A DNA stretch of 25,242 nt from an uncultured Bacilli bacterium (lineage in GTDB: Bacteria > Bacillota_I > Bacilli_A > RF39 > UBA660): contig CAKOHW010000013.1 in NCBI GenBank assembly GCA_934086185.1, positions 1 to 25,242 of the forward strand, given 5' to 3'. The notes under the pieces were generated by a model that saw only the letters and a program-made list of their open reading frames with translations, was not told the DNA's origin and ran no database searches. Every line of letters begins with the position of its first letter. The stretch's first letter is position 1. Position numbers and translations under genes: made by a program. Positions 13,882 through 23,020 of this stretch are shown here, in pieces.

Positions 13882-16311
13882 TTACTCAGTACGTAATGCG
13901 ATAACCGGATCTTTTTTAGCTGCCATTTTTGATGGTATAAGTCCTGCTATCATTGTTAATAATAAACTTATTATGACAAGTATAATAGATGCTATAAATG
14001 GAAGACTTACTCCAACATTAATATTAGTTAGTTTATATATTATTTGATTGATAGGAATATTTAATAATATAGTTATTAAAACTCCTAATAAACCTGATAT
14101 AAATCCAATAATAAATGTTTCGGCATTAAATACTCTTCTTATATCTTTTTTACTAGCACCAATACTTCTTAATATACCGATTTCTTTTGTTCTTTCAAGT
14201 ACACTAATGTATGTAATTATTCCTATCATAATACTTGATACTATTAATGATATACTAACAAATGATATAAGTACGTAGCTTATTATATTTACAATAGTTG
14301 TTACACTATTCATTAGTATTCCTACATAATCTGTATATTCTATTTTATTATTTTCATCTTTTATTTTATCATTGTATTTATCAATTAAATCTTTTAAATT
14401 ATTTTTATTTTCAAAACTAGATGGGTATAAATTTATTATGTCTGGATTATCTATAGAGACTACACCTAAAGTTTTTTTATTCTGTTCTATAGATTCTCCT
14501 TTAGTAAAATCATTACCAGTAAAAATATTTTTATTTTCATTATGTAATTGTTCTTTTACAATATCACTATTATTTATTTTATCTATTACATAATTAGTTA
14601 ATTTACTTGTATACCCTATTGATCCAGTAGTTTCAATAGTAGTATCACTATTAGGTTTTATTATACCTACTATCTTTAATGTTAGTGATTTCTTTATTAA
14701 ATTTTTCATATAAGCAGTATCTAAACTTTTATCTATCCAAATATTATTTTCTTTTTTATATGTATCTGTATTTAATATTAATTTAAATTCTTTATTTATT
14801 ATTTCATCATACGATATTTTTATTTGTTTACTTTTATTTACTTTTTCACCTTTTTGCATTTTTAAAATCATATCATATAATTCATCTTTATCTTTTAACC
14901 CGATAGAATATAGTGTATAATCACTTACTTCATTATTTTTATCTACTATAAGTACTAATTCGTTGTAATCTTCTGGTAGTCTTCCACTTATCAAATCGTA
15001 TTGACTATTAATTAAAGATTCATTATCTGATAACTCATTAAATACATTAGCATTACTCATTTGCATCATATTATTGGAATCATTTGCCATACCTAACATA
15101 TTAGTTATATTACTAGGATTTAACTTTGTTATTTTCTCAGTATTATTATCATATATTTGTAAATCTAAGTTATAACCATATTTAATATCATTAGTATATT
15201 TATCAAATTCTTCTTTATTATCATTTATATATTTTTTAAAATCTTTTAAATTATTTATTTTAGATGATGAAGACATTCCACTTATCATATCTATCATTAT
15301 ATCGTTAGAATATATATTATCTTTATCATGGTTTTTATTTTTTTCATTTTTTGACATTGTTGATAACATACTAGAAAAATCTACACTTTCTTTTTCTATT
15401 GATAATGGATAACTAGTAAGTGTATCTGATTGCACTTTATCTATATAACTTTGAACTCCATTTGATAAAGATAGTATAAGCGATATACCTATTATACCTA
15501 TTGAACCTGCAAAAGCAGTTAGCAATGTTCTTCCCTTTTTAGTAAGTAAGTTTTTAAAAGATAATGATAATGCTGTAAAAAATGACATGCTTTTCTTTTT
15601 ATCTTTTTTGATATTTTTTTCTTTCATACTTTCTTCATATGAATTTGAATCATCAATTAAAGAACCATCTTTTAATTTTATAATTCTATTTGAATATATA
15701 TTTGCTAGTTCTGGATTATGTGTTACCATAATAACTAATTTATCTTTAGAAATGTCTTTTAATAAATTCATAATTTGTTCACTTGTAGATGTATCAAGTG
15801 CTCCAGTTGGTTCATCTGCAAGTATAATACTTGGATTATTTACTAATGCTCTCGCTATCGCTACTCTTTGCATTTGACCACCGGATAATTCATTAGGTTT
15901 TTTCTTAATGTGATCTTTTAATCCAACGTTTTCTAATGCTTTTATTGCTAAATTTCTTCTTCTTTTTTTGCTAACACCTGATAACGTTAATGCTAACTCT
16001 ACGTTGGCAAGAATACTTTGATGACCTATAAGATTGTAACTTTGAAACACAAAGCCTATTTTATGATTTCTATAATTATCCCAATCTTTATCTTTATATT
16101 TTTTTGTACTTACACCTTCGATTAATAAATCTCCACTAGTATATTTATCTAAACCTCCTATAATGTTTAAAAGTGTTGTTTTACCACTTCCTGAAGGACC
16201 TAAAATAGAAACAAATTCACTGTTTCTGAATTTTATACTTACATTATCTAAAGCCTTCTGAGTAAAATCTCCAGTTTTATAAATTTTGGTTATATTATTT
16301 AATTCTAACAT
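13882..16311 (-). CDS. MacB-type ABC transporter, fused ATPase and FtsX-like permease
   Basis: 809 residues. The N-terminal ATPase has Walker A GPSGSGKT (38-45), signature LSGGQ (142-146), Walker B IILADEP (about 162-168) and H-loop H198. It is followed by a basic linker, a first membrane segment (about 263-283), a large extracellular domain of about 350 residues, and a C-terminal FtsX-like domain with three TM segments and the motif ERTKEIGILRSIGAS before a PVIALR end. This is the type VII (mechanotransmission) architecture used for antimicrobial resistance, lipoprotein or peptide export. Substrate is unknown. Single-gene fusions of this kind in Bacillota are common. A weak SD (GAGAGTGG) precedes ATG at 16311. 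No regulator gene is adjacent. Confidence 0.93.
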   Translation of the reverse strand: MLELNNITKIYKTGDFTQKALDNVSIKFRNSEFVSILGPSGSGKTTLLNIIGGLDKYTSGDLLIEGVSTKKYKDKDWDNYRNHKIGFVFQSYNLIGHQSILANVELALTLSGVSKKRRRNLAIKALENVGLKDHIKKKPNELSGGQMQRVAIARALVNNPSIILADEPTGALDTSTSEQIMNLLKDISKDKLVIMVTHNPELANIYSNRIIKLKDGSLIDDSNSYEESMKEKNIKKDKKKSMSFFTALSLSFKNLLTKKGRTLLTAFAGSIGIIGISLILSLSNGVQSYIDKVQSDTLTSYPLSIEKESVDFSSMLSTMSKNEKNKNHDKDNIYSNDIMIDMISGMSSSSKINNLKDFKKYINDNKEEFDKYTNDIKYGYNLDLQIYDNNTEKITKLNPSNITNMLGMANDSNNMMQMSNANVFNELSDNESLINSQYDLISGRLPEDYNELVLIVDKNNEVSDYTLYSIGLKDKDELYDMILKMQKGEKVNKSKQIKISYDEIINKEFKLILNTDTYKKENNIWIDKSLDTAYMKNLIKKSLTLKIVGIIKPNSDTTIETTGSIGYTSKLTNYVIDKINNSDIVKEQLHNENKNIFTGNDFTKGESIEQNKKTLGVVSIDNPDIINLYPSSFENKNNLKDLIDKYNDKIKDENNKIEYTDYVGILMNSVTTIVNIISYVLISFVSISLIVSSIMIGIITYISVLERTKEIGILRSIGASKKDIRRVFNAETFIIGFISGLLGVLITILLNIPINQIIYKLTNINVGVSLPFIASIILVIISLLLTMIAGLIPSKMAAKKDPVIALRTE

Positions 16312-16340
16312 TATGCCACTCTCTTTCTAAACGTGTCTAA

Positions 16341-16370
16341 AATATATCACCATAAATATATATTAATCAA
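16341..16370 (-). promoter_or_regulatory. Promoter of the ABC transporter
   Basis: Minus strand TTGATT (16365-16370), 18-nt spacer, extended TGA-TATATT (16341-16346). The predicted 5' UTR is short. Confidence 0.55.
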
Positions 16371-16419
16371 GTGTTTTTTTATTCTTTTTTAAACTTTTTT
16401 TCTTAAATTAACAGATAAT

Positions 16420-16471
16420 AAAAATCGTACACAACAGAATTATAATATCTGTTTATTTATGTACGATTTTT
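16420..16471 (-). terminator. Bipartite-stem terminator of the thioredoxin-like gene
   Basis: An outer 11-12-bp stem AAAAATCGTAC/GTACGATTTTT encloses an inner stem AACAGA/TCTGTT, ending in T5 on the minus strand. The loop is unusually large for an intrinsic terminator, and the inner part contains TATAAT. Confidence 0.8.
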
Positions 16472-16474
16472 GTA

Positions 16475-17032
16475 TTATTTTATACCCGCTTCATTTAATA
16501 CTTTTTTGAATTCTTCATATTCAGAATATCCTGTTTGAGCACCTACAATTTTATTATTTTTCATAATTAATATCATTGGAGTTGCTCCAAAATTATCTTT
16601 TACATATGTTTCATAATTTTTACCTGTAAGATTTATCATTATGTTATATGCTTTTTGATCAAGTATTTCTCCATTATTTGTAAAATCCATAATTTTTGCT
16701 ATATCGATATAAAGAGTTTTATATCCATATTCTTCTTGTGCTTCCCATAATCTTGGTAAGAATGCTGCACACCAACTACAAGTACTTCTTCCTATATATA
16801 CTACACTTAAATCTTTAGTATTTTTCTTTAATTCACTTGCTTTTATTTCTTTAAACATAGATACATCATAATCTGTATTATATTCACTTTCTGTTGTAGT
16901 TTCACTCTTTTTGTTATTATTAATATAACTTGAAACTCCAATGCTAAGTACTATTAATGTAGCACTAAATAAAATTACTATTAGTTTTAATAATTTATAA
17001 ATCTTATTTAAAATAATTTCATTTTCTTTCAT
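16475..17032 (-). CDS. Membrane-anchored thioredoxin-like protein
   Basis: 185 residues. One N-terminal membrane segment (about 15-37) leads to a short Ser/Thr/Glu linker and an extracytoplasmic thioredoxin fold with CSWC (C85-C88) and the cis-proline loop GATPMI (P152). The layout resembles the bacteriocin-accessory (PedC/BrcD-like) and envelope thiol-disulphide oxidoreductase proteins of Firmicutes. No bacteriocin genes are nearby, so a general envelope thiol role is more likely. A clean GGAGG site lies 7 nt before ATG at 17032. It follows trmB by 36 bp with its own extended -10. Confidence 0.88.
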   Translation of the reverse strand: MKENEIILNKIYKLLKLIVILFSATLIVLSIGVSSYINNNKKSETTTESEYNTDYDVSMFKEIKASELKKNTKDLSVVYIGRSTCSWCAAFLPRLWEAQEEYGYKTLYIDIAKIMDFTNNGEILDQKAYNIMINLTGKNYETYVKDNFGATPMILIMKNNKIVGAQTGYSEYEEFKKVLNEAGIK

Positions 17033-17050
17033 ATTAACCTCCTACTAAAA

Positions 17051-17059
17051 ATTATATCA
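17051..17059 (-). promoter_or_regulatory. Extended -10 promoter of the thioredoxin-like gene
   Basis: Minus strand TGA-TATAAT between trmB and its downstream neighbour; no recognisable -35. Confidence 0.5.
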
Positions 17060-17068
17060 CAGATTATA

Positions 17069-17704
17069 TTATTTTTTATATTTAGTTGCATTTAAATAAT
17101 TTATTTTTATACCCATATTCATAAACTTTTTTTCATATTCAGTTACTACATTATCTATACCTTCATTTTCTAAATCTAGTGATACTTCATCTAATTGATA
17201 TCCATATTTTGATAAACTAGATAATGAATATGCGAATAATCCTATATTATCAGTTTTTTGTATAATGTGGGGGTTAGATATGAAAATATTATCATAAAGA
17301 GATAAAAATACATCACTAGTGAGTCTTCTTTTACTATGCCTTTTCTTAGGCCATGGATCAGAAAAATTTAAATATATGGTACTTATTTCGTGATCAAAAA
17401 CTTTATTAATATTTATGGCATCCATTCTAATTAGTTTTAAATTATTTAATTCGATGTCATTTAATTTTTCAATTGCACGTACCATTACTGATTCGTATTT
17501 TTCTATTCCTATAAAATTTATATTAGGATATTTTTTTGCCATTCCTATTATAAAATCTCCCTTACCCATACCTATTTCTATATGTATTTCGTTATCATTA
17601 TTAAATAGACTTTTGTATTTTCCAATATGTTCTTCTTCATTTTTAATAACATAGTTTGAATTATTTACTATGTTGTATGCATTTTTTACATTTCTTAATC
17701 GCAT
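17069..17704 (-). CDS. trmB: tRNA (guanine-N7-)-methyltransferase
   Basis: 211 residues from the chosen start, normal for TrmB, which makes m7G46 in tRNA using S-adenosylmethionine. The Rossmann motif EIGMGKGDF is followed by FIGIEKYESV (motif II acid), MDA (motif III), and the family signature NFSDPWPKKRHSKRRL that forms the tRNA/guanine pocket. The C-terminus has TEYEKKFMNMG. Upstream in-frame ATG at 17731 is less likely because AAAGGAAGTGAT lies immediately before ATG at 17704. It is divergent from the small coiled-coil gene at 17756, and the two share a 51-bp intergenic region. Confidence 0.96.
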   Translation of the reverse strand: MRLRNVKNAYNIVNNSNYVIKNEEEHIGKYKSLFNNDNEIHIEIGMGKGDFIIGMAKKYPNINFIGIEKYESVMVRAIEKLNDIELNNLKLIRMDAININKVFDHEISTIYLNFSDPWPKKRHSKRRLTSDVFLSLYDNIFISNPHIIQKTDNIGLFAYSLSSLSKYGYQLDEVSLDLENEGIDNVVTEYEKKFMNMGIKINYLNATKYKK

Positions 17705-17755
17705 AATATCACTTCCTTTAAAATTTATCATATAATGTTATGAGGAGGAAAACTC

Positions 17756-18079
17756 ATGAAAAAAGATAGAAATTCATTTTTTTCTGAATATAATATGAAT
17801 GCTTATAATTCTGTACCAAATATGATGCCTAATATGTATCCAAATCAAGTATCTAGTCAATCTTCATTTTATTCTGGACCTGCAATAGATAATAATTATC
17901 AAAATCAAAACATGGGTATGAATAATTATACAAATGATATTGATGCTAGAATATCTAAATTAGAAAGACAAATGAATAGAATAGAAACTAGATTATCTAA
18001 ATTAGAAAGCGGTATAAATTATAATGTTGATAAAGATATAAATGATAATCTTTATAACAATAATATGTATATGGTTTAA
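17756..18079 (+). CDS. Small Asn/Met/Tyr-rich protein with coiled coil
   Basis: 107 residues. The first 60 are low-complexity, rich in Asn, Met, Tyr, Ser and Gln (NMMPNMYPN, NQNMGMNNYTN). Residues about 61-86 form a heptad-like coiled coil (DIDARISKLERQMNRIETRLSK), followed by a disordered tail. No family is recognised; similar short disordered-plus-coil proteins are common in Bacillota but their roles are unclear. A strong GAGGAGG lies 7 nt before ATG, and a -10-like TATAAT is at about 17732-17737. Convergent with mutS. Confidence 0.8.
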   Translation: MKKDRNSFFSEYNMNAYNSVPNMMPNMYPNQVSSQSSFYSGPAIDNNYQNQNMGMNNYTNDIDARISKLERQMNRIETRLSKLESGINYNVDKDINDNLYNNNMYMV

Positions 18080-18106
18080 AAGATTTCCCTTAAGGGTTTC
18101 TTTTTT
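18078..18106 (+). terminator. Probable terminator after the 107-residue gene
   Basis: CCC-TTAA-GGG with an outer AAAAGA/TCTTTT pairing across an internal loop, then a T tract. It is less stable than the other terminators here. Confidence 0.45.
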
Positions 18107-18114
18107 ATTACCAA

Positions 18115-20652
18115 CTATTTTTTAGATATTTCTTTTAATTTATATAGTATATTCATTGCATCTATTGGTGTAATTTTTAAAATATCGATATTATCTAGTT
18201 CATTTTTTAATAAGTTATCATTATTTTCAAAATTAAATTCCATTTGTGTATTAGGTAAAGATATATTAACTTCTTTTTTATTTTGTTCATATGAAGATAA
18301 TATTACATTTGCATTTTTTATTATTTCATCTGGCATACCTGCTAAAGCAGCTACATGTATACCATAGCTTTTATCAACAGCACCATCTGTTACTTTATGC
18401 AAGAATGTTATCACTCCATCATTATCTACTGCTTCAACATGTACATTTTTTATTGATTTATGAGTGGTTTCTAAAGATGTTAATTCATGATAATGAGTTG
18501 AAAATAATGTCTTACATTTTATATTTTTATCTACATAAATAAGTATTGATTCTGCAATTGATAATCCATCATATGTTGCAGTACCACGTCCTAGTTCATC
18601 AAATAATATTAAACTATTTTCTGTAGCGTTACAAATTGCATTTTTTGCTTCTAACATTTCTACCATAAATGTTGATTCTCCACCTACTAAGTCGTCACTT
18701 GCTCCTATTCTTGTAAATATAGAATCGAATATTGGTAAGATTGCGCTACTTGCTGGAACAAATGAACCCATTTGAGCAAGAATGATTGTAATTGCAAATT
18801 GTCTCATGTATGTACTTTTCCCTGACATGTTAGGACCAGTTATTAATAATGTGTTAGTTCCTTCATCCATTATTATGTCATTTTTAACATATTCTTTTTT
18901 AGATACACTTTCTACTACAGGATGAAAGCCGTCTTTAATTTCTACTTTACGTTTATTAGATAATGTTGGTCTTACTAATTTATACTCTTCACTTGCTATA
19001 GATAATGAAGCATATGCATCTAATAAACTTAATATATATGCTGTTTTTTTAAGTTCACTTATATGATTTTTAATAATTGATTTTATTTCCATAAATAGAT
19101 TGTATTCTAAATCTATTATTCTTTCTTCAGCATTTAATACTAGCGCTTCTTTTTCTTTTAAAAGTGGAGTTATAAATCTCTCTGCATTTGTTAGAGTTTG
19201 TCTTCTTTCCCAACCATATTCATCTTTTACTTTATCTAGTTGTCCTTTCGATACTTCAATATAGTAACCAAATACTTTATTAAAACCTACTTTTAAATTA
19301 GATATTCCAGTTTTTTCTCTTTCAGTACTTTCTAGTGAACTAATAAATTCTTTGCCACCGCTACGTAAACTTTTTAATTCATCAAGTTCACTATTGTAAC
19401 CACTTTTAATTAAATAGCCTTCTTTTATAGTTATAGGAGGTTCTTCATATATACTACGGTTTAACAAATCATAAATATCTTCATGTGTATCAATATCATA
19501 ATTTAAATTTAGTGATGTAACTATTCTTTTAATATTAGGTAGTACACTTAAAGAGCTTTTTATTTGTAACATATCTCTAGCATTTAGAGTACCACATATA
19601 ACTTTACCACATAGTCTTTCTAGATCATATACTTCATATAAGTTATTTCTTAATTCTTCACGCAATAGAAATTCGTTATTTAATTTTTCTACTATATCTA
19701 ATCTTTCATTTATTAACTTAATATCTTTTAATGGATGCATTAGCATACTTTTTAATGTTCTTGCTCCCATTGCTGTCTTAGTTTTATCTATTAACCATAT
19801 TAAACTATATTGTCTTTCTTTTAATCTTAATGTTTCAAATAATTCCAGATTACGCGTTGTATGTATATCCATATTTAAGTAATTATCTTTATTTACTATT
19901 TCTACTTCACCCATATGATCTAAATCATTTAATTCAGTAACAGACAAATAGTAAAATAAATGTTCTATACCTTTTATTATTCTTTCATCATTTATAGATT
20001 TATAACAATTTTTATATTTATCAGTTAAATATTTATCAGATATAGATATATTTATATTGTAATTATTCTTTAAAATATTTAGTAGGTAAACATCAAAATC
20101 ATTTGTTATTAATACTTCTTTTAAATTTAGATTTAATACTTCATTTATTAATTTTTCTTTATCATGTATTATTGTTTCAGAAAATAAATTTCCAGTAGAT
20201 ATATCTGCATATGTAATTAAATACTCATAATTATAATCCATTATACTTCCAATATAATTAGTATCTTTACTATCTAAGTATTCTAAATCAACAAGTGTTC
20301 CTTTAGAAAATACTTGTACTACTCCACGTTTAACCATACTTTTTGTATTTTTAGGATCTTCTAATTGTTCAACTATTGCTACTTTGTATGATTTATTTAT
20401 TAGTTTTTCTATGTAACTTTTTACTGCATGATGTGGTACTCCACACATTGGAACACGTTCTTTTAAACCAGCGTTTTTACCTGTTAATGTTAATTCAAGT
20501 TCTCTGCTTGCTATTTCTCCATCTTCAAAAAATAGTTCGTAAAAATCACCAACTCTATAGAATAATAAAACATCTTCATAATCTTTTTTTATATCTAAAT
20601 ATTGTTGCATCATTGGTGATAAATCTTCATATTTTACTTCATTTCTTTTCAT
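18115..20652 (-). CDS. mutS: DNA mismatch repair ATPase MutS
   Basis: 845 residues. It recognises mismatches and recruits MutL. Domain I has the mismatch-reading GDFYEL (35-40, F37 stacking residue). Connector, lever and clamp domains follow; the ATPase has Walker A GPNMSGKST (606-614), Walker B LILFDE (681-686) and the signature STFMVEM. The helix-turn-helix end carries TPIDAMNILYKLKE. An extension near 805 contains QMEFNF, resembling a sliding-clamp-binding motif. Start at 20652 follows GAGGTAG. mutL is not adjacent. This is the short branch of MutS1. Confidence 0.97.
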   Translation of the reverse strand: MKRNEVKYEDLSPMMQQYLDIKKDYEDVLLFYRVGDFYELFFEDGEIASRELELTLTGKNAGLKERVPMCGVPHHAVKSYIEKLINKSYKVAIVEQLEDPKNTKSMVKRGVVQVFSKGTLVDLEYLDSKDTNYIGSIMDYNYEYLITYADISTGNLFSETIIHDKEKLINEVLNLNLKEVLITNDFDVYLLNILKNNYNINISISDKYLTDKYKNCYKSINDERIIKGIEHLFYYLSVTELNDLDHMGEVEIVNKDNYLNMDIHTTRNLELFETLRLKERQYSLIWLIDKTKTAMGARTLKSMLMHPLKDIKLINERLDIVEKLNNEFLLREELRNNLYEVYDLERLCGKVICGTLNARDMLQIKSSLSVLPNIKRIVTSLNLNYDIDTHEDIYDLLNRSIYEEPPITIKEGYLIKSGYNSELDELKSLRSGGKEFISSLESTEREKTGISNLKVGFNKVFGYYIEVSKGQLDKVKDEYGWERRQTLTNAERFITPLLKEKEALVLNAEERIIDLEYNLFMEIKSIIKNHISELKKTAYILSLLDAYASLSIASEEYKLVRPTLSNKRKVEIKDGFHPVVESVSKKEYVKNDIIMDEGTNTLLITGPNMSGKSTYMRQFAITIILAQMGSFVPASSAILPIFDSIFTRIGASDDLVGGESTFMVEMLEAKNAICNATENSLILFDELGRGTATYDGLSIAESILIYVDKNIKCKTLFSTHYHELTSLETTHKSIKNVHVEAVDNDGVITFLHKVTDGAVDKSYGIHVAALAGMPDEIIKNANVILSSYEQNKKEVNISLPNTQMEFNFENNDNLLKNELDNIDILKITPIDAMNILYKLKEISKK

Positions 20653-20670
20653 AACACTACCTCGCTAAAT

Positions 20671-20676
20671 ATTATA
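20671..20676 (-). promoter_or_regulatory. Probable -10 element of mutS
   Basis: Minus strand TATAAT 18 nt upstream of the mutS start; the -35 is poor. Only the -10 is called. Confidence 0.4.
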
Positions 20677-20697
20677 CAAAATATTTATTTTTTTTGC

Positions 20698-20735
20698 TAT
20701 ACTTTACACTTATTTTTATACTTTACACTTTATTT
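20698..20735. repeat. Tandem 19-bp direct repeat in the divergent promoter region
   Basis: Two copies of TATACTTTACACTTATTTT (the second with one extra T), with period 19. They lie between mutS (minus) and the 20800 gene (plus), just upstream of the latter's -35 at 20747. Paired direct repeats here could bind a regulator, but this is unproven. Confidence 0.7.
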
Positions 20736-20746
20736 TTTTATATTTA

Positions 20747-20775
20747 TTTACTATATAAATTTGTTTTGATAAAAT
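20747..20775 (+). promoter_or_regulatory. Promoter of the 20800 gene
   Basis: TTTACT (20747-20752), 17-nt spacer, extended TGA-TAAAAT (20770-20775), 25 nt before the start codon. Confidence 0.55.
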
Positions 20776-20799
20776 AATAAACGTTTGGAGGCGAAGATA

Positions 20800-21177
20800 A
20801 TGAATACAAATAGATTATATGAAGGCGATATTAAATTTAATTATGTACATGAAATAGATGAGTTTGGTATTCCTATTAAAGTTAATGGTAAATTCACTTC
20901 TCCTCATATTCAAGGAGAATGTTATGAAACTATTACCGAAAAAAAACAAGTTATATTAGTAAGATTTCCTGATAACAATTATGTTGAACTAATTAAACTA
21001 AAAACTTTAAAAGATTTTATTAATGTATATAAAGAAATTAAACATGGTGGAAATAAATATATTTTGAAAAAAGATAGCAAAAAAGATAATACACATTATG
21101 TTACAAATGTAAAGCCTTTAAATACTAAAAAAAGTTATGTAAATGTTAGAAAACTAGCTAAAAAATTAAGTAGATAA
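20800..21177 (+). CDS. Small basic protein of unknown function
   Basis: 125 residues from the chosen start. The N-terminal half has beta-like alternation (DIKFNYVHEIDEFGIPIKVNG, QVILVRFPDNNYVELIKL), and the last 30 residues are strongly basic. No membrane segment or recognisable domain. An upstream in-frame TTG is part of the SD region; the ATG at 20800 follows GGAGG at 9 nt. Convergent with the CDF gene, and separated from it by a bidirectional terminator. Divergent from mutS. A role in nucleic-acid or protein binding is possible but not shown. Confidence 0.78.
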   Translation: MNTNRLYEGDIKFNYVHEIDEFGIPIKVNGKFTSPHIQGECYETITEKKQVILVRFPDNNYVELIKLKTLKDFINVYKEIKHGGNKYILKKDSKKDNTHYVTNVKPLNTKKSYVNVRKLAKKLSR

Positions 21178-21234
21178 AAAACTGATATATAAGTTATTTT
21201 GTAATTAAACAAATTAAACTCAATATCAGTTTTT
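21177..21234. terminator. Bidirectional Rho-independent terminator
   Basis: A 12-bp perfect stem AAAAACTGATAT/ATATCAGTTTTT with a large (34-nt) loop between convergent genes, overlapping both stop codons. Confidence 0.75.
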
Positions 21235-22087
21235 ATTTTGGATTAATATGTACCATACAATGTTTTATATCAGAAATATTATTTTCTATTTCATCATGTA
21301 CTTTATGAGCTATATTATGAGACTCCTGAAATGTTATATTTTTATCAGCTGATATTTCTAAATCTACATATATTTTATTACCAAACATTCTTGTTTTTAA
21401 AGAGTCAATACTTAATACACCTTTTGTTTTTAATACTATATTTTCTATATTTATTGCTGTTTCTTTATTACATGATTTATCCAACATTTTATTTATTCCT
21501 TCTATAAAGATTTCTATAGCAGTTTTTATAATTATAATTGCTATTATAATTGATGCTATTAAGTCCATATATTTTAAGCCTTTTATAGTAGCATATATTC
21601 CTATTAAACTTCCTATAGAAGAAAATGCATCACTTCTATGATGCCATGCATCTGCTTTTAAAGAATCTGAATTATATTTTTTTGATACATTAATAGTATA
21701 CCAATACATCCATTCTTTAACTATGATTGATATTAAGGCTGCTATAAGTGGTAAAGTTGTTGGTATTACATATTTATTTAAGCGTATATTATTTATTCCA
21801 TTTATACCTATTAACACTCCTGTTATAAATAATAAAAATGCTAATATTATTGATGCAACGTTTTCAAATCTTTCATGTCCATATTGATGTTCTCTATCTT
21901 CTTTTTTATTTGATATTTTTATTCCGATAATTACTATAATTGTGCTTACAACATCAGAAAAACTATGTATTGCATCACTTATCATAGCATTACTATGACC
22001 TATAATACCTGAAATAAATTTAAAAAGTGATAATACAATATTACCTATTAAAGTAGTAATAGATACTTTAATACATTCTTTTTCCAT
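21233..22087 (-). CDS. Cation diffusion facilitator metal transporter
   Basis: 284 residues. A six-TM CDF antiporter that exports divalent metals in exchange for protons. TM2 has SDAIHSFSD (H41/D45) and TM5 has ADAWHHRSDA (H149/D153), both HxxxD, the pattern usually linked to zinc or cadmium specificity rather than the DxxxD of iron/manganese types. REHQYGHERFE in loop 2-3 and a C-terminal metallochaperone-like domain (about 212-284, ending KHCMVHI) complete the family layout. Start follows a weak purine stretch (AAAGAAAGAAG). Downstream it ends at a bidirectional terminator. Confidence 0.92.
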   Translation of the reverse strand: MEKECIKVSITTLIGNIVLSLFKFISGIIGHSNAMISDAIHSFSDVVSTIIVIIGIKISNKKEDREHQYGHERFENVASIILAFLLFITGVLIGINGINNIRLNKYVIPTTLPLIAALISIIVKEWMYWYTINVSKKYNSDSLKADAWHHRSDAFSSIGSLIGIYATIKGLKYMDLIASIIIAIIIIKTAIEIFIEGINKMLDKSCNKETAINIENIVLKTKGVLSIDSLKTRMFGNKIYVDLEISADKNITFQESHNIAHKVHDEIENNISDIKHCMVHINPK

Positions 22088-22148
22088 ATATATTCTTCTT
22101 TCTTTATTATTTTATGTTAAATATTATTTTTTGATTATAAATAGTTAT

Positions 22149-22176
22149 TAAAACTCAAACATATTATTGTTTGAGT
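22149..22176 (-). terminator. Terminator of the HD-domain gene
   Basis: Minus strand ACTCAAACA-6nt-TGTTTGAGT perfect 9-bp stem followed by TTTT. Confidence 0.75.
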
Positions 22177-22180
22177 AATA

Positions 22181-22834
22181 CTATTTCAATTTTTTTGTAA
22201 ATGGTTCATCTAATTCATTATTTAATGCATAGTTAGATACTTTCATAAAGTTATTATCATAAGGATATTTAATTTGTCCAAATTTAATCCACATATCAGA
22301 AAATGAATTGTCTTCATTAAGTAATTTTTTAACTAATTCATTATTTATAGTATCATTTTCTTCTTGATGTTTTAAATCAACAACACCTTCTTGATCATAT
22401 AATTTACTTTGTAAATCACATTCTAGTTTATCGCATAGATATGCAAATTTCGCTTCTTTAGTTTCATGGGCATCAAATTCTAAAAATAATTTTTCTATCA
22501 TTTCTCCATCTATTAAAGATGATAATATTTTATGAACTGCTTCATGTTCTATTTTTTCTTTTTTATTTGCATCAATTTGAAATTGAGTTAAATCCCCTAT
22601 TATTGTTTCACCAATTTCATGTATTGATAACATTAAAATAACTTTCATAATATCAATATCATAATTATATTCAGATTTCATTGCAATAGCTAGCATTTGA
22701 GTACCATAAACATGTTCTGCGATACTTTCTATTCTATTTCTATTTACTTTCCAATCAGTCCATCCAGTTCTTGTAATATTTTTTAGTTTATTACAAAGTA
22801 CATAATAGTTTATTACATTTTGTTCTTTTGACAT
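22181..22834 (-). CDS. HD-domain phosphohydrolase, YfbR/HDDC2-like
   Basis: 217 residues. The HD fold is shown by ESIAEHVYG (H41), SIHEIGETIIGD (H72/E73) and CDKLECD (D135). RTGWTDWKVNRNRIESIAEH matches the substrate-side start of YfbR-type 5'-deoxynucleotidases, which hydrolyse deoxyribonucleoside monophosphates. Here the second motif is HE instead of HD; a glutamate can still ligate metal, but activity may differ. Start at 22834 follows AGGTGAT. It is monocistronic with its own promoter and terminator. Confidence 0.85.
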   Translation of the reverse strand: MSKEQNVINYYVLCNKLKNITRTGWTDWKVNRNRIESIAEHVYGTQMLAIAMKSEYNYDIDIMKVILMLSIHEIGETIIGDLTQFQIDANKKEKIEHEAVHKILSSLIDGEMIEKLFLEFDAHETKEAKFAYLCDKLECDLQSKLYDQEGVVDLKHQEENDTINNELVKKLLNEDNSFSDMWIKFGQIKYPYDNNFMKVSNYALNNELDEPFTKKLK

Positions 22835-22863
22835 TAAATCACCTATTCATAACAATATTATTT

Positions 22864-22872
22864 ATTATAGCA
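22864..22872 (-). promoter_or_regulatory. Extended -10 promoter of the HD-domain gene
   Basis: Minus strand TGC-TATAAT about 30 nt upstream of the start codon; no clear -35. Confidence 0.55.
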
Positions 22873-22993
22873 TATTTTTCATTTTTTTGTTATATCAAAT
22901 GGTATTGTAACACGAAGTAATAAAATAATAATTATTAACCAAATATTCTATATTTGTAAAAAACAAATAACATATATTTGATTGTAGTTAAAT

Positions 22994-23019
22994 AAAAAAA
23001 GTATAATCTTATACTTTTT
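22994..23019 (-). terminator. Terminator of the 23021 gene
   Basis: Minus strand AAAAAGTAT-6nt-ATACTTTTT followed by more T, two bases from the stop codon. Confidence 0.8.
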
Positions 23020-23020
23020 A

